From the NCBI GenBank assembly GCA_040219275.1, contig JAVJSU010000013.1:1-64000 (forward strand): a DNA stretch of 64,000 nucleotides. The letters run 5' to 3'. This stretch comes from JAVJSU01 sp040219275 (GTDB taxonomy: Bacteria; Chloroflexota; Anaerolineae; Aggregatilineales; Phototrophicaceae). Made by a program: the position numbers and the translations under genes. Position 1 is the stretch's first letter. Each line of letters starts with the position of its first letter. Positions 42,897 through 50,966 of this stretch are shown one piece after another. The notes under the pieces are model-generated. The model was given only the letters and a program-made list of their open reading frames with translations. It did not search any database and was not told where the DNA came from.

Positions 42897-42977
42897 ATGA
42901 ACAAGGCAAATTTTAAAGGCACAGGCACGACGGAGCCGCCTTGTTTAGAGTCTCGTAAAAACTTAGAAAAAGCATAA
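42897..42977 (+). pseudogene. Small truncated reading frame with a strong ribosome-binding site
   Basis: A 26-residue frame (MNKANFKGTGTTEPPCLESR plus six) starts with ATG preceded by AAGGAG at 8-9 bases. It ends inside a family A dispersed repeat, whose sequence supplies the last codons and stop. It looks like the start of a gene cut off by the repeat, although a short real peptide is possible. Promoter-like sequence and operator-like copies lie just upstream. Confidence 0.4.
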
Positions 42978-43045
42978 CGCGAAGACGCAGAGCGCGCGGA
43001 GAAACACAAAGAATTTTTCTTTAGTTCCCTGTGGTGAAATTTTTC
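42965..43045. repeat. Dispersed repeat, family A
   Basis: AAAAGCATAACGCGAAGACG and CAGAGCGCGCGGAGAAACAC match the copy at 9386-9442, and the right end (TTTCTTTAGTTCCCTGTGGT) is the complement of the CACCACAGAG edge seen near 27573. It is non-coding. Confidence 0.75.
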
Positions 43046-43073
43046 TGGACTTTACACTGAATCTCGATTGAAT

Positions 43074-43107
43074 CAAAAACGGACACAGCCGTTGCCGTGT
43101 CCGTTTT
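43074..43107 (-). terminator. Terminator of the SPFH protein gene
   Basis: On the minus strand AACGGACAC and GTGTCCGTT form a 9-bp stem with a 10-base loop followed by TTTG. It lies about 20 bases after the stop. Confidence 0.85.
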
Positions 43108-43127
43108 GAGTTGATTTTTGCTAAATT

Positions 43128-44246
43128 CTAGCCACCGTTGCCGGAGTCTGTTCCAGTATCATCGGTTTCTTCGGTTTGAGGTACGATGTCCTGCGCTTCC
43201 GGGATTGCTGGAGGGGTAAAACCATCCATCGCTTCCGGCAGGCTGGCGAAGTCGAATAAGAACGGACTATTCGACGGCACGAGCGCCAATGAAACGTTGT
43301 CGCTCAATTGCTGGATATATTCGTACTGTACGAGCAATGGGTTCGCGGCAATCTGCTCACTCACCAGTCGCAGGGCTTCTGCCTGTGCTTGCGCTTCCAG
43401 AATAATGGCTTGCGCTTCACCTTCTGCGCGGGCGATACGGGCATCACGCAGACCAATCGCTTCTGCACGCGCCTGATCCGCTTCTGCCTCGATTTGATCG
43501 ACCTGACGACGGGCACGTTCTGCAACCTGTTGTGCCACAAGCGCCTGTTCAATCGACTGTGCAAATTCTTCAGAGAAGGTAATGTCACGTACCAGCAGGT
43601 CAAGCAATTGCAAACCCTGTTCAGCCATCAAATCACTGATGCGATCCTGCATCTGTTGCTCTAAAGTTGCGCGCGCCTCGCCGTATACTTCTTCTGCCGT
43701 GAAGTTAGAGATCACCTCTCGCGCAGTACCGCGTGCTGTTGGGCGGATGAAATTTTCTTCATAGCGGTTCTGAAGACGCTCATGTACGATATTGACATCG
43801 TTGCCTACCGGACTGACGCTGTAAAGAATACTGATGTCGATGATAATTTCCTGACCATCAGAAGTACGTCCACGTACAGCATCATCGCCACTACGCGCAC
43901 CTTCACCACTTGTCCCGGACATGGTGTATTCTTGCTGGGCAATGTTATAAATGGTCGCATCCTGTAAAATCGGGATGATAATATGTGTACCGGCACTACG
44001 CGGATCGCCTAATTCACCGGATAGCGTATTAAAGACAACGGCGCGCTCCTGCGGTTGCACGACGATGATGCCCTGTGAGACGACAGACAAAATCACACCG
44101 AAGATTAAGCCTGCACCTGCTAATAAAATGCCCCCACGCACCGGACGACCCTGTGACGCGGAAACAACCACTAAACCCACACCTGCGAGGAAAGCTAAAA
44201 AGCCTAATAACGCAACTGTGCTTAAAATTCCACTAATACCACCCAT
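43128..44246 (-). CDS. SPFH/prohibitin-family membrane protein
   Basis: The 372-residue protein has two N-terminal membrane helices (about 8-28 and 37-58), an SPFH domain (about 60-225, starting VVQPQERAVVFNTLSGELGD), a long Glu/Ala/Gln-rich coiled coil (about 225-300, AEADQARAEAIGLRDARIAR and so on), and an acidic tail with TEETDDTGTDSG. This is the classical prohibitin-like architecture; such proteins form large rings in membranes that scaffold or control proteases such as FtsH. It is a close relative of the lipoprotein at 852-1532, which lacks the coiled coil. AAGGAG precedes the ATG by about 11 bases. Confidence 0.92.
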   Translation of the reverse strand: MGGISGILSTVALLGFLAFLAGVGLVVVSASQGRPVRGGILLAGAGLIFGVILSVVSQGIIVVQPQERAVVFNTLSGELGDPRSAGTHIIIPILQDATIYNIAQQEYTMSGTSGEGARSGDDAVRGRTSDGQEIIIDISILYSVSPVGNDVNIVHERLQNRYEENFIRPTARGTAREVISNFTAEEVYGEARATLEQQMQDRISDLMAEQGLQLLDLLVRDITFSEEFAQSIEQALVAQQVAERARRQVDQIEAEADQARAEAIGLRDARIARAEGEAQAIILEAQAQAEALRLVSEQIAANPLLVQYEYIQQLSDNVSLALVPSNSPFLFDFASLPEAMDGFTPPAIPEAQDIVPQTEETDDTGTDSGNGG

Positions 44247-44551
44247 TGAAAGTTGGCTCCTTTATACAATGTGTTAGACATGACGTTACAATAGTGACGC
44301 TGATTATAACACGCGGATGCGCCCTGTTAAGGCAAATCGCCCCGCTACCCCAACAATTGGGGGCTGGTTGGTTCAGCAAGTTCATAAATATCGTCACAGT
44401 TTCATTTCTATAAGGATACGCAAACAACATTAGAAAGTTGTATGGCTTTCATAAGACTCCGGTCAGGAGCGGGGAGTTAGACATTATCCTCCCCCAAAAT
44501 CTTTGAGGGAGGATGCGATCAATAATTCACATATTAGCTGGAAGTTATTGA
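44247..44551. other. Intergenic region
   Basis: The 305 bases hold one hairpin (ATCCTCCC ... GGGAGGAT, about 44485-44515) without a T-run and no recognised coding remnant. It contains the promoter region of the SPFH gene and the end of the following gene. Confidence 0.5.
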
Positions 44552-46141
44552 TTATGGTGTTGGCAGGTCGTCATCAGATACATCGTCTGACCAATCTTCA
44601 GCAGGCATCAGTGGTGTATCCAAAATTGTATCCACAGGTAATACACCGAGATCTTCGTTGACTTCTATTATAGGTTCTAAGGTAACTAATTCTTCAACTT
44701 TTGCTGGTTCTTCGGTTTTACTATTCATAAACCCTTGCGTAAATTTACCGAAACGTTCTTTTGCTTTTTGTGCAGTATCCGATTGGGCAAAGTTTGAGAG
44801 GCTATCTTTGGCAAGATTGGCGGCGTTGCCGATATTTTCCTTTGCCTTTTGTGCGCTTTCAGATTTCATAGCATTACTCAGATTTTCTTTTGCCTTCTCT
44901 GTTGCCGTTCCCAATCCATCTTTAGTCTTTTGTGCACTATCGGATTGGACAATCGTTGATACACGATCTTTAGCACTCGTTGCGACATTGCCGAGATTTT
45001 CTTTTATTTTTTGTGCACCATCTGATTGAATAACATTGTTCAGATTTTCTCTTGTTTTCTCTGTTGCCGATAACACGCTATCTTTCATAACTGTCAGACT
45101 TTCAGACGGTGATTCCTTGAATTTCTGAAATGCCGGACCAGCCGCACTTATTGCGCCACTCGCCGCAGACCGTCCTTGCCGGAAAGCACTCCGCACGTTT
45201 TTATTACTTCCATAAGCGAATAATATTCCGCCGATAATTGCCGGGATAAATCCTGAAAAGAAGAAACTCCAGCCAATCTTTGAAATACCTCCGCCAATGG
45301 TATCCGCTACATCCGAATTTACAGTGCCAATAGCAGTGGTCGCCTGCCCGACGGTACTAATGAGCGCCTGGCTAAATAATATGCTGGCAACAATCATCAT
45401 TATGGATGGGATAAGCAGAGTAATACCGAGCCAGCGAAAGCGTCCATGTACATTTTTTGCAAATAGCCATGCGCTGAATGCCCAGATAACCATCGCAATG
45501 ATGCCCGCGGTTCGCATTGTACCGCTCATCGTTTCTCTGAGCTGGAAAATGGAAGCATCTTCTTGACTCCAACCCATATCCAAATCAAGCATGATGCTGG
45601 TTGGAAAATCAGCCATGATATTCGTTCTATCGTCCAATAATGACTGCGTGAATTGTTCTTGAGTAAGATTAGGTGAGATGCAAACTGGCAGGGGATAACC
45701 GGAAAAATTCGGCGATTGACCAATTTCACATTGAGGTGTGATCGAAGCCATCCTTTCTAAAAAATCTGCCTGAATTTCTGAAGAACTATCATCAAGATAT
45801 TCCTGTAAGGTACTGATGTCTATTGTTATCCGAACCGAATCACGCCCATCAAAGCCTGCATCAAAAATATCACGGATCGCAGTGGTGACGGTTTCGCGCA
45901 ATGCTTCTGGGCTGGCAACTGAAAGAATGGCTTCTCGCATTTCTCTATCGGGTATTTGCTCAATAAGCTCAGGATCAAGACCAATCTCACGCGACATATC
46001 TTCATAAATTTGAGGATTATCCAAAAATGAAGCATAAAAATCTGAATTGAACGCAAAACTGTTGATACTTGCGAAGATTTGAAAAATACACATGGCAGGG
46101 AGAAAGAACAAGAAAGCAACAATTGCACCGAATCGACTCAT
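44552..46141 (-). CDS. Membrane protein with 27-residue amphipathic repeats
   Basis: The 529-residue protein has one N-terminal helix (about 5-25), an outer domain of about 185 residues, and three helices at about 212-300. The cytoplasmic C-terminal part has a run of 27-residue repeats built as (Q/K)S(D/E)-x-AQK-x-K-(D/E)-x-x-G-x-x, then AK(D/E)xxS, at about residues 365-470, in about three and a half copies. These are Ala/Lys/Glu/Asn-rich amphipathic helices like those of LEA, apolipoprotein or perilipin-type proteins, which coat membranes or protect proteins. The end is acidic and Pro-rich. The whole is not a known family. GGAG precedes the ATG. Confidence 0.75.
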   Translation of the reverse strand: MSRFGAIVAFLFFLPAMCIFQIFASINSFAFNSDFYASFLDNPQIYEDMSREIGLDPELIEQIPDREMREAILSVASPEALRETVTTAIRDIFDAGFDGRDSVRITIDISTLQEYLDDSSSEIQADFLERMASITPQCEIGQSPNFSGYPLPVCISPNLTQEQFTQSLLDDRTNIMADFPTSIMLDLDMGWSQEDASIFQLRETMSGTMRTAGIIAMVIWAFSAWLFAKNVHGRFRWLGITLLIPSIMMIVASILFSQALISTVGQATTAIGTVNSDVADTIGGGISKIGWSFFFSGFIPAIIGGILFAYGSNKNVRSAFRQGRSAASGAISAAGPAFQKFKESPSESLTVMKDSVLSATEKTRENLNNVIQSDGAQKIKENLGNVATSAKDRVSTIVQSDSAQKTKDGLGTATEKAKENLSNAMKSESAQKAKENIGNAANLAKDSLSNFAQSDTAQKAKERFGKFTQGFMNSKTEEPAKVEELVTLEPIIEVNEDLGVLPVDTILDTPLMPAEDWSDDVSDDDLPTP

Positions 46142-46320
46142 TGGTGTTGTCTCCAGATAGGGAAATTAGACTATAAAATGTTTAGGGTTGAACGATGATG
46201 GAAATATATACTATCTTTAGAAGATATACAAAAATTAATTATTCGTAGTTCTTATAACATTATAATTATTTTTGATAACTAGAGGATATTATCTTTGAAA
46301 CAAAGTACATAGGCACCTGA

Positions 46321-46446
46321 ACACCATCAATTCGCTATCCGAATTACGCAGATCGTTTTGGCGACGCATCATTTATCTGGTCAGGAAATCTTGATCTTGA
46401 TAATCAGGTGCTAGCACGGTATATCATAGAAGCACCCGCACAATAA
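46321..46446 (+). pseudogene. Fragment: C-terminal end of an unidentified protein
   Basis: Following a stop at 46318-46320, one plus-strand frame runs 41 codons with no start, to TAA at 46444-46446. It reads like a real protein end (IRYPNYADRFGDASFIWSG, LDNQVLARYIIEAPAQ). A terminator follows 5 bases later, as for a functional gene end. The family is not recognised. Confidence 0.45.
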
Positions 46447-46450
46447 AAAG

Positions 46451-46489
46451 AAAAATGGGCGTACCCGTTGCAGGTACGCCCATTTTATT
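46451..46489. terminator. Terminator between the gene fragment and exonuclease III
   Basis: AAAATGGGCGTACC and GGTACGCCCATTTT form a perfect 14-bp stem with a 7-base loop, giving T-runs on both strands. It ends the exonuclease transcript on the minus strand and any transcript from the left. Confidence 0.92.
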
Positions 46490-46496
46490 ATTTCGA

Positions 46497-47264
46497 TCAA
46501 AAATCCAGCGTCAGGCTGATCGGGCAATGATCCGATCCCATAATGTCCGGGTGAAGTTCCGCCGTCACGACCTTGTCGCGCAGATCGGGCGAGATGAAGA
46601 AATAATCAATGCGCCAGCCCACGTTATTTTCCCGCGCACCACTCCGATTCGACCACCAATTATACGCACCTTCCAGATCAGGGTTCAGATCACGGAAAAT
46701 ATCGACGTAGCCGGTTTTCACGACCTCATCAATCCAAGCGCGTTCTTCTGGCATGAATCCGGTGGTTTTGATGTTCTGCTTGGGACGGGCAAGGTCAATT
46801 TCTTGATGAGCGGTGTTCACATCCCCGCAGAAAATGACGGGCTTTCCGGCTTTAACCAGCCCGTTGCAATAGTCCAGAAACGCCGCCTTATACGCCATCT
46901 TATACGGCACACGGCTATGATCCCGGCTACCATTCGGGAAATAGGCAGTGATGAACACGAAATCATCATACTCCGCGACGATGGTGCGCCCTTCGCTATC
47001 GTATTCGGGCAACCCCAAGCCGATTTTTACGTCATTCGGCTCTACCTTGCTGAACAAGCCTACGCCACTATAGCCTTTTTTTTCTGCGCTTGCCCAATAG
47101 GTAAAATAGCCTGCGGGGGCGGCTAATTCCCCGTCGAGTTGTTCGGGATGGGCTTTGGTTTCCTGCACACCCATCACATCCGGCTGAACCTGATGCAACC
47201 ACTCCACAAAACCCTTTTTTTGCGCGGCACGGATGCCGTTGACGTTCCATGAGTACAGTTTCAT
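46497..47264 (-). CDS. Exodeoxyribonuclease III (AP endonuclease)
   Basis: The 255-residue protein belongs to the ExoIII/APE1 family of DNA repair enzymes, cutting at abasic sites and chewing 3' ends. The catalytic residues are visible: Asn7 (SWNVNG), Glu35 (VQETK), Tyr108 (TAYFPNG), Asp148 and Asn150 (CGDVNTAH), and the final Asp245-His246 (GSDHCP). Length is typical. It is a single-gene unit with a strong terminator. Both exoA and xth are used for this enzyme, so I leave the symbol blank. Confidence 0.95.
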   Translation of the reverse strand: MKLYSWNVNGIRAAQKKGFVEWLHQVQPDVMGVQETKAHPEQLDGELAAPAGYFTYWASAEKKGYSGVGLFSKVEPNDVKIGLGLPEYDSEGRTIVAEYDDFVFITAYFPNGSRDHSRVPYKMAYKAAFLDYCNGLVKAGKPVIFCGDVNTAHQEIDLARPKQNIKTTGFMPEERAWIDEVVKTGYVDIFRDLNPDLEGAYNWWSNRSGARENNVGWRIDYFFISPDLRDKVVTAELHPDIMGSDHCPISLTLDF

Positions 47265-47374
47265 TGATGTCTTTTCCTAAACCTTTATGATCGAAAACTT
47301 GTTCTCATTTTAACCTATTTATTTGAAGAAATCTTTAGCTTTTAGCGCGTTGAATGATTTTTGCGGAAATTAAA

Positions 47375-47410
47375 TCTAACCGAATGGTTAGACCAATATT
47401 TGAAATTGGT
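47375..47410. promoter_or_regulatory. Two overlapping inverted repeats, TetR-operator-like
   Basis: TCTAACC-GAAT-GGTTAGA (47375-47392) is a perfect 7-bp dyad, and ACCAAT-7-ATTGGT (47392-47410) adjoins it. The first has the symmetric form common in TetR-type operators. No regulator gene is adjacent. It lies in the 401-base gap between exonuclease III and the DUF4258-like gene. Confidence 0.5.
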
Positions 47411-47665
47411 TATAAAGCTGAAATACTCAAAATATGTTATATTCTGAATACCCCTCATAAATAGGGGAATCTAATACCTCAAACCATAGTACAGTCTTAA
47501 CATCGTTTAGAAGTTTATATTTGCAGATCGAATAGAAGGGAAATTCTCAATTCGTAAGAAATCGTTTACACAACCCATTCATCCGACGTAGTCCGCCATG
47601 TGTTCAATGCAACATTAGCAACATACGTAAACGCAAGGTGGGCGACCCCTAACAAGGAGTGCACC

Positions 47666-48007
47666 ATGTTAGATCAATTAACCCGACACGCAACATTCCG
47701 TGCCGCCCAACGTAACCTTTCTGATGAGCAAATCGCGTTCATCTATGAGAACGGGTACAAACTTCACAATGCCGGCGCGGTGTTTATTCAACTGCGCGAC
47801 AAAGACATTCCAGATACCATCCCTGCAAACGATCCCCTCAGAAAATGCACAGGCACCACGCTTGTGATGTGCAGTGGGTGCAAATCCATCGTCACGGTGT
47901 ATCGCAATCCAGAAGCCTTCCATAAAGATAAGAAGAAGAAAAAGTACAATTTACGAAAGTGTTATTGTCAGCGTAACCGTTTTAATGCAAACGGGTGGGA
48001 TGATTGA
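47666..48007 (+). CDS. DUF4258-like protein
   Basis: The 113-residue protein begins with a short helix of the form RHATFRAAQRNLSDEQIAFI, then GYKLHNAGAVFIQLRDKDIP, and a strand ITVYRNP-like (SIVTVYRNPEAF) near the end. This pattern is that of DUF4258, a family near BrnT-type RNase toxins. The C-terminal Lys stretch and the Cys-x-x-Cys-like residues (VMCSGCK, RKCYC) are unusual. I start it at 47666, with AAGGAG (47654-47659) upstream; a longer frame to 47600 lacks one. No antitoxin-like gene follows, so an orphan role is likely. Confidence 0.6.
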   Translation: MLDQLTRHATFRAAQRNLSDEQIAFIYENGYKLHNAGAVFIQLRDKDIPDTIPANDPLRKCTGTTLVMCSGCKSIVTVYRNPEAFHKDKKKKKYNLRKCYCQRNRFNANGWDD

Positions 48008-48106
48008 CTCCCGATTTTCAGTTGTTTATGACAACTTCAACCGCGGCATTAAAAATAGATTTTAGAAAATAATAACCCTTATGAACGTGAAAAATCACCA
48101 ATAACG

Positions 48107-48136
48107 AACGGGACACCCTCATGATGTCCCGTTTTT
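48107..48136 (+). terminator. Terminator
   Basis: CGGGACA and TGTCCCG form a 7-bp stem followed by TTTTT, after the DUF4258-like gene and before the end of the convergent hydrolase gene. Confidence 0.85.
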
Positions 48137-48146
48137 GATTCGCTAT

Positions 48147-48881
48147 TTACGCCATTTGGGGCAGATGTTCGTCGAGCCATGCGATCATCATACGGATGAA
48201 CGGATCGCCTTCGCTATTGAGTAAGCCTGTGCCATGAACGCGCCCCGGATAAAAGCGGGTGCCGATTTCGCCCTGTGCATCGCCGACCATCGCCAGAATA
48301 TCCTCAAATACACGACCATCATCATACGAGCCGACCAATAACGAGGAGCGTTCCGCCAAGCCAGATGCTACAGACTCCGCCGGTTGCACACCCCGATAAT
48401 CCTGCCCCGGTGAGAGTGCGATTGCCGTTAAGCACGCCTCGTCGTTGGCGCAACCGATGAGCGCCATATTACTGCCGATGCTCGCGCCGATGATCGACAC
48501 CGCATCTGCACGGATGCCTGCTTGCTCACGGAGCCAATCGAGCCATGCTTGCGTATCGCCTTCGGCAAGCGTCCATTCCTGAGCGCCTCCGGTCTCGCCG
48601 TGTCCGCGCATATCCACCGCGAGGACGGCATAACCCGCGTCATAGAGTGGCGCAATCAACGCGTCCCATGCGCCACGATCACTGCCGAGCATGTGCAGTA
48701 ATAACACCGCCGGAGCAGACTCGCTCATCGGGCTGTAGTAATCGCCGACGAGCGTCAAGCCGTCCGCCGCGTCAATCTGCACGACTTCGCCCATGAGTGT
48801 GTCCTCCTGTGCCATGCTATTGACCGTAAACAGCACGAGACTCATTATCATAATTAAACTGAGGCGCAAAAATTTCATCAT
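48147..48881 (-). CDS. Secreted alpha/beta hydrolase (dienelactone-hydrolase-like)
   Basis: The 244-residue protein has a signal peptide (about 1-24, ending SMAQ) and a serine-hydrolase core: nucleophile Ser134 in GASIGS, likely acid Asp187 or Asp188 (GSYDDG), and His216 (RVHGTG). LLLHMLGSDRGAWDAL carries the oxyanion loop and DMRGHGETGG the second conserved turn. It is closest in motif to dienelactone hydrolase or acyl-peptide hydrolase relatives. Substrate unknown. Confidence 0.87.
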   Translation of the reverse strand: MMKFLRLSLIMIMSLVLFTVNSMAQEDTLMGEVVQIDAADGLTLVGDYYSPMSESAPAVLLLHMLGSDRGAWDALIAPLYDAGYAVLAVDMRGHGETGGAQEWTLAEGDTQAWLDWLREQAGIRADAVSIIGASIGSNMALIGCANDEACLTAIALSPGQDYRGVQPAESVASGLAERSSLLVGSYDDGRVFEDILAMVGDAQGEIGTRFYPGRVHGTGLLNSEGDPFIRMMIAWLDEHLPQMA

Positions 48882-48944
48882 AAAAACTCCCTAACTATGG
48901 ATGTCTGACGCTCATTAGGATAGGAGGAAATCCTTATCACGATA

Positions 48945-49310
48945 TTAACGATCTTCGTCATCATCAGCGTGCAAGCCATCGGTCAGGGCGACGACGGCAA
49001 TCCACAATCCCCGTATGTGGCGGTATCCGATCAGGCTCATAACCAGCAGAAATCCAAGTGGGATGGCGAGTTGCACAGCCAGCGGTAAATCCGGGTTGAT
49101 CGCCACCATGACAAAATAGAGGATCAGCGCGGGGATGGGCAGAATCGACAACCAGATGATACTCGCGCCTGCCGATTCGCCGGATTTGCGTTCAAAGCGC
49201 ACCCCACAGACTTCACAGGTCGCCTTGATGCTAAATAATCCGTCGCTGATGTGTCCTTCACCGCAATTCGGACAGCGCAATTTTAGCCCGCGTAGTAACG
49301 TTTCTCGCAT
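48945..49310 (-). CDS. DUF983 membrane protein with zinc-ribbon-like start
   Basis: The 121-residue protein has two Cys pairs (CPNCG at 14-18 and CEVCG at 32-36) typical of the DUF983 family, followed by two membrane helices at about 50-70 and 76-98. The family is wide-spread in bacteria and often lies near cytochrome oxidase assembly genes, but none is close here. Function unknown. Confidence 0.85.
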   Translation of the reverse strand: MRETLLRGLKLRCPNCGEGHISDGLFSIKATCEVCGVRFERKSGESAGASIIWLSILPIPALILYFVMVAINPDLPLAVQLAIPLGFLLVMSLIGYRHIRGLWIAVVALTDGLHADDDEDR

Positions 49311-49469
49311 CTTTTAGTCCATTCATGTGCGCTAAATCGTGTTTCAATCCCCAAAGCATACCGCAAGAAATCGAATAATTCTGTGCACAGTCTTATAATT
49401 TTTGTAGCATGTGACGAACGACTCACGCGTCAGAAAGATGAGTAAAAGATGAGTGTGCGCCCATTTTTC

Positions 49470-49500
49470 TTGACCCTCACATTATGTAAGCACTTATTCT
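49470..49500 (+). promoter_or_regulatory. MerR-type promoter with 19-bp spacer and dyad operator
   Basis: TTGACC (49470-49475) and TATTCT (49495-49500) are separated by 19 bases, the extended spacing that MerR-family regulators untwist to activate transcription. The spacer holds a dyad, CTCACAT-T-ATGTAAG, with a single mismatch. It lies just upstream of the MerR-family gene, so it is most likely its own autoregulated promoter, driving the operon to about 51461. Confidence 0.8.
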
Positions 49501-49528
49501 ATGACTAGCGATTTAAAGCGAGGACAAA

Positions 49529-50392
49529 ATGTATACGAGTGGTGAATTTGCACGCATGGCACAGGTGTCTCAACGACAATTACGACATTGGGACGATTTA
49601 GGGTTATTACGACCCCAAAAAGTAGATATTGAAACCGGCTGGCGCTATTACAGTGCGAACCAACTGACGGCGCTCAATCGCATTGTCGCGCTGAAAGAAC
49701 TCGGTTTATCGCTCGATCAAATCCGGCGCTTTATTGAAGACGATGTGTCATTGGATGAAATGCAGGGTATGTTGTTGCTGAGGAAAGCCGAGATTGAGCA
49801 ACAGGTACTGGCTGAACTCAGCCGCGTTCGTAATATTGAATCACGCCTCAAGCAAATCCGTGAAAGCGGGAAACACGTCCGTGATGTCGTCGTCAAGCAT
49901 ATTCCAGAGCAGATGTATCTTGGTATGCGCTCAATCGTCCCGGATTGGGAATCTACGCTTAAAGTCTGGGAGCACGTTACGCCTTTATTGCCGGAACCGC
50001 CGAACGATGTTTATGGCGATTTTCTCGGCATCCTCCATGCAGATGGTGTCACAACGGATTATTTTGATATGGAAGTTGGGCGCATCCTACATACCACAAG
50101 CCATCCCCCACTCGCCACACAGGACGGTCAGCCGTTTACTGTCCGGCTATTACCTGCCTCCGAGATGGCGACGTTTGTCCACAAAGGATCGGCGTATGAA
50201 GCCCACATCGGCTTTGGGGCTGTCGGTGAATGGGCGGAGATGAATCACTATGTCTTTGCCGGACCTATGCGGGGAATCATCTTGCATCCCGTTACTTTTG
50301 AAGACTCAAATAATATCGTCGTCGAGATGCAGTTTCCGATTGAAAAACGCGCTGTGGATTTTAATTTGCTCAATTCTGATAACCAATCATAA
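49529..50392 (+). CDS. MerR-family regulator with GyrI-like effector domain
   Basis: The 287-residue protein has a MerR winged helix (residues 1-70, with YTSGEFARMAQVSQRQLRHW), a dimerisation helix (about 75-115) and a C-terminal GyrI/SOUL-like ligand domain (about 125-287). This is the layout of BmrR-type activators, which bind lipophilic cations and turn on efflux genes. A matching 19-bp-spaced promoter lies just upstream. The next two genes encode paralogous membrane proteins, probably the target operon. Ligand unknown. Confidence 0.92.
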   Translation: MYTSGEFARMAQVSQRQLRHWDDLGLLRPQKVDIETGWRYYSANQLTALNRIVALKELGLSLDQIRRFIEDDVSLDEMQGMLLLRKAEIEQQVLAELSRVRNIESRLKQIRESGKHVRDVVVKHIPEQMYLGMRSIVPDWESTLKVWEHVTPLLPEPPNDVYGDFLGILHADGVTTDYFDMEVGRILHTTSHPPLATQDGQPFTVRLLPASEMATFVHKGSAYEAHIGFGAVGEWAEMNHYVFAGPMRGIILHPVTFEDSNNIVVEMQFPIEKRAVDFNLLNSDNQS

Positions 50393-50407
50393 AGAAAGAC
50401 CATCATC

Positions 50408-50920
50408 ATGGATAATTGGATCATCTTAGGGATTCAGACCACTGTATCAACCGTCGCCTATGCGCTGATATTTTTCTGGTATGTGCAACCGCGCATCGCT
50501 AAATTACCGTTTGAAACTGCCGTTACACCCATGCTATTGGTGCATCTGTTTCGATTCGCGGGCTTTACCTTGCTGGTCGTCGGGCAAACAGACCCCTCTG
50601 TTGCACGCTCAACCTTAGAAGCGATTGCCTATGGCGATATGCTGGCGACAATCAGTGCGCTGGTCGCCGTGCTTGCCCTGCGCGCACGGTCTAGTTTTGC
50701 GGTGCCGTTAATATGGCTCTTCACGATTATCGGGTTCGCAGACCTCGCCAATGTGGGTCGGTTGGCACTCGACGCGGATCTGTTCAATCACTATGTCGGT
50801 GTGATGTGGTTGGTCGCTATCGCATTTTTCCCGGTGGTCATCATCTCGCATCTATACATTGTCTATCGTCTACTCAACAAAGGAAGCGACGACCTCGAAA
50901 TGCGTACCGCCACAGGTTAA
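50408..50920 (+). CDS. Membrane protein, paralogue 1
   Basis: The 170-residue protein has about five hydrophobic helices, a basic loop (RIAKLPFETA), and a C-terminal HLYIVYRLLNKG. It is homologous to the next gene: both start MDNW(I/V)ILG(I/L)Q, share (V/L)PRIAKL/LAKLSFE(S/T)AV, PMLLV, FRF-GFTLLV-GQ-DP, and end in YRL(L/F)NK. Function is not known. It follows the MerR-family gene after 15 bases, with no transporter motif such as an SMR or MFS signature. Confidence 0.78.
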   Translation: MDNWIILGIQTTVSTVAYALIFFWYVQPRIAKLPFETAVTPMLLVHLFRFAGFTLLVVGQTDPSVARSTLEAIAYGDMLATISALVAVLALRARSSFAVPLIWLFTIIGFADLANVGRLALDADLFNHYVGVMWLVAIAFFPVVIISHLYIVYRLLNKGSDDLEMRTATG

Positions 50921-50966
50921 TCGCTATAAAATCCCAATCGAACATATAAAATCGGAGTAATGAAAC

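Noticed and set aside
42897..42977. Transposase or insertion sequence near the repeat at 42965
   Set aside because: No transposase motif, no paired terminal inverted repeats and no visible target duplication.
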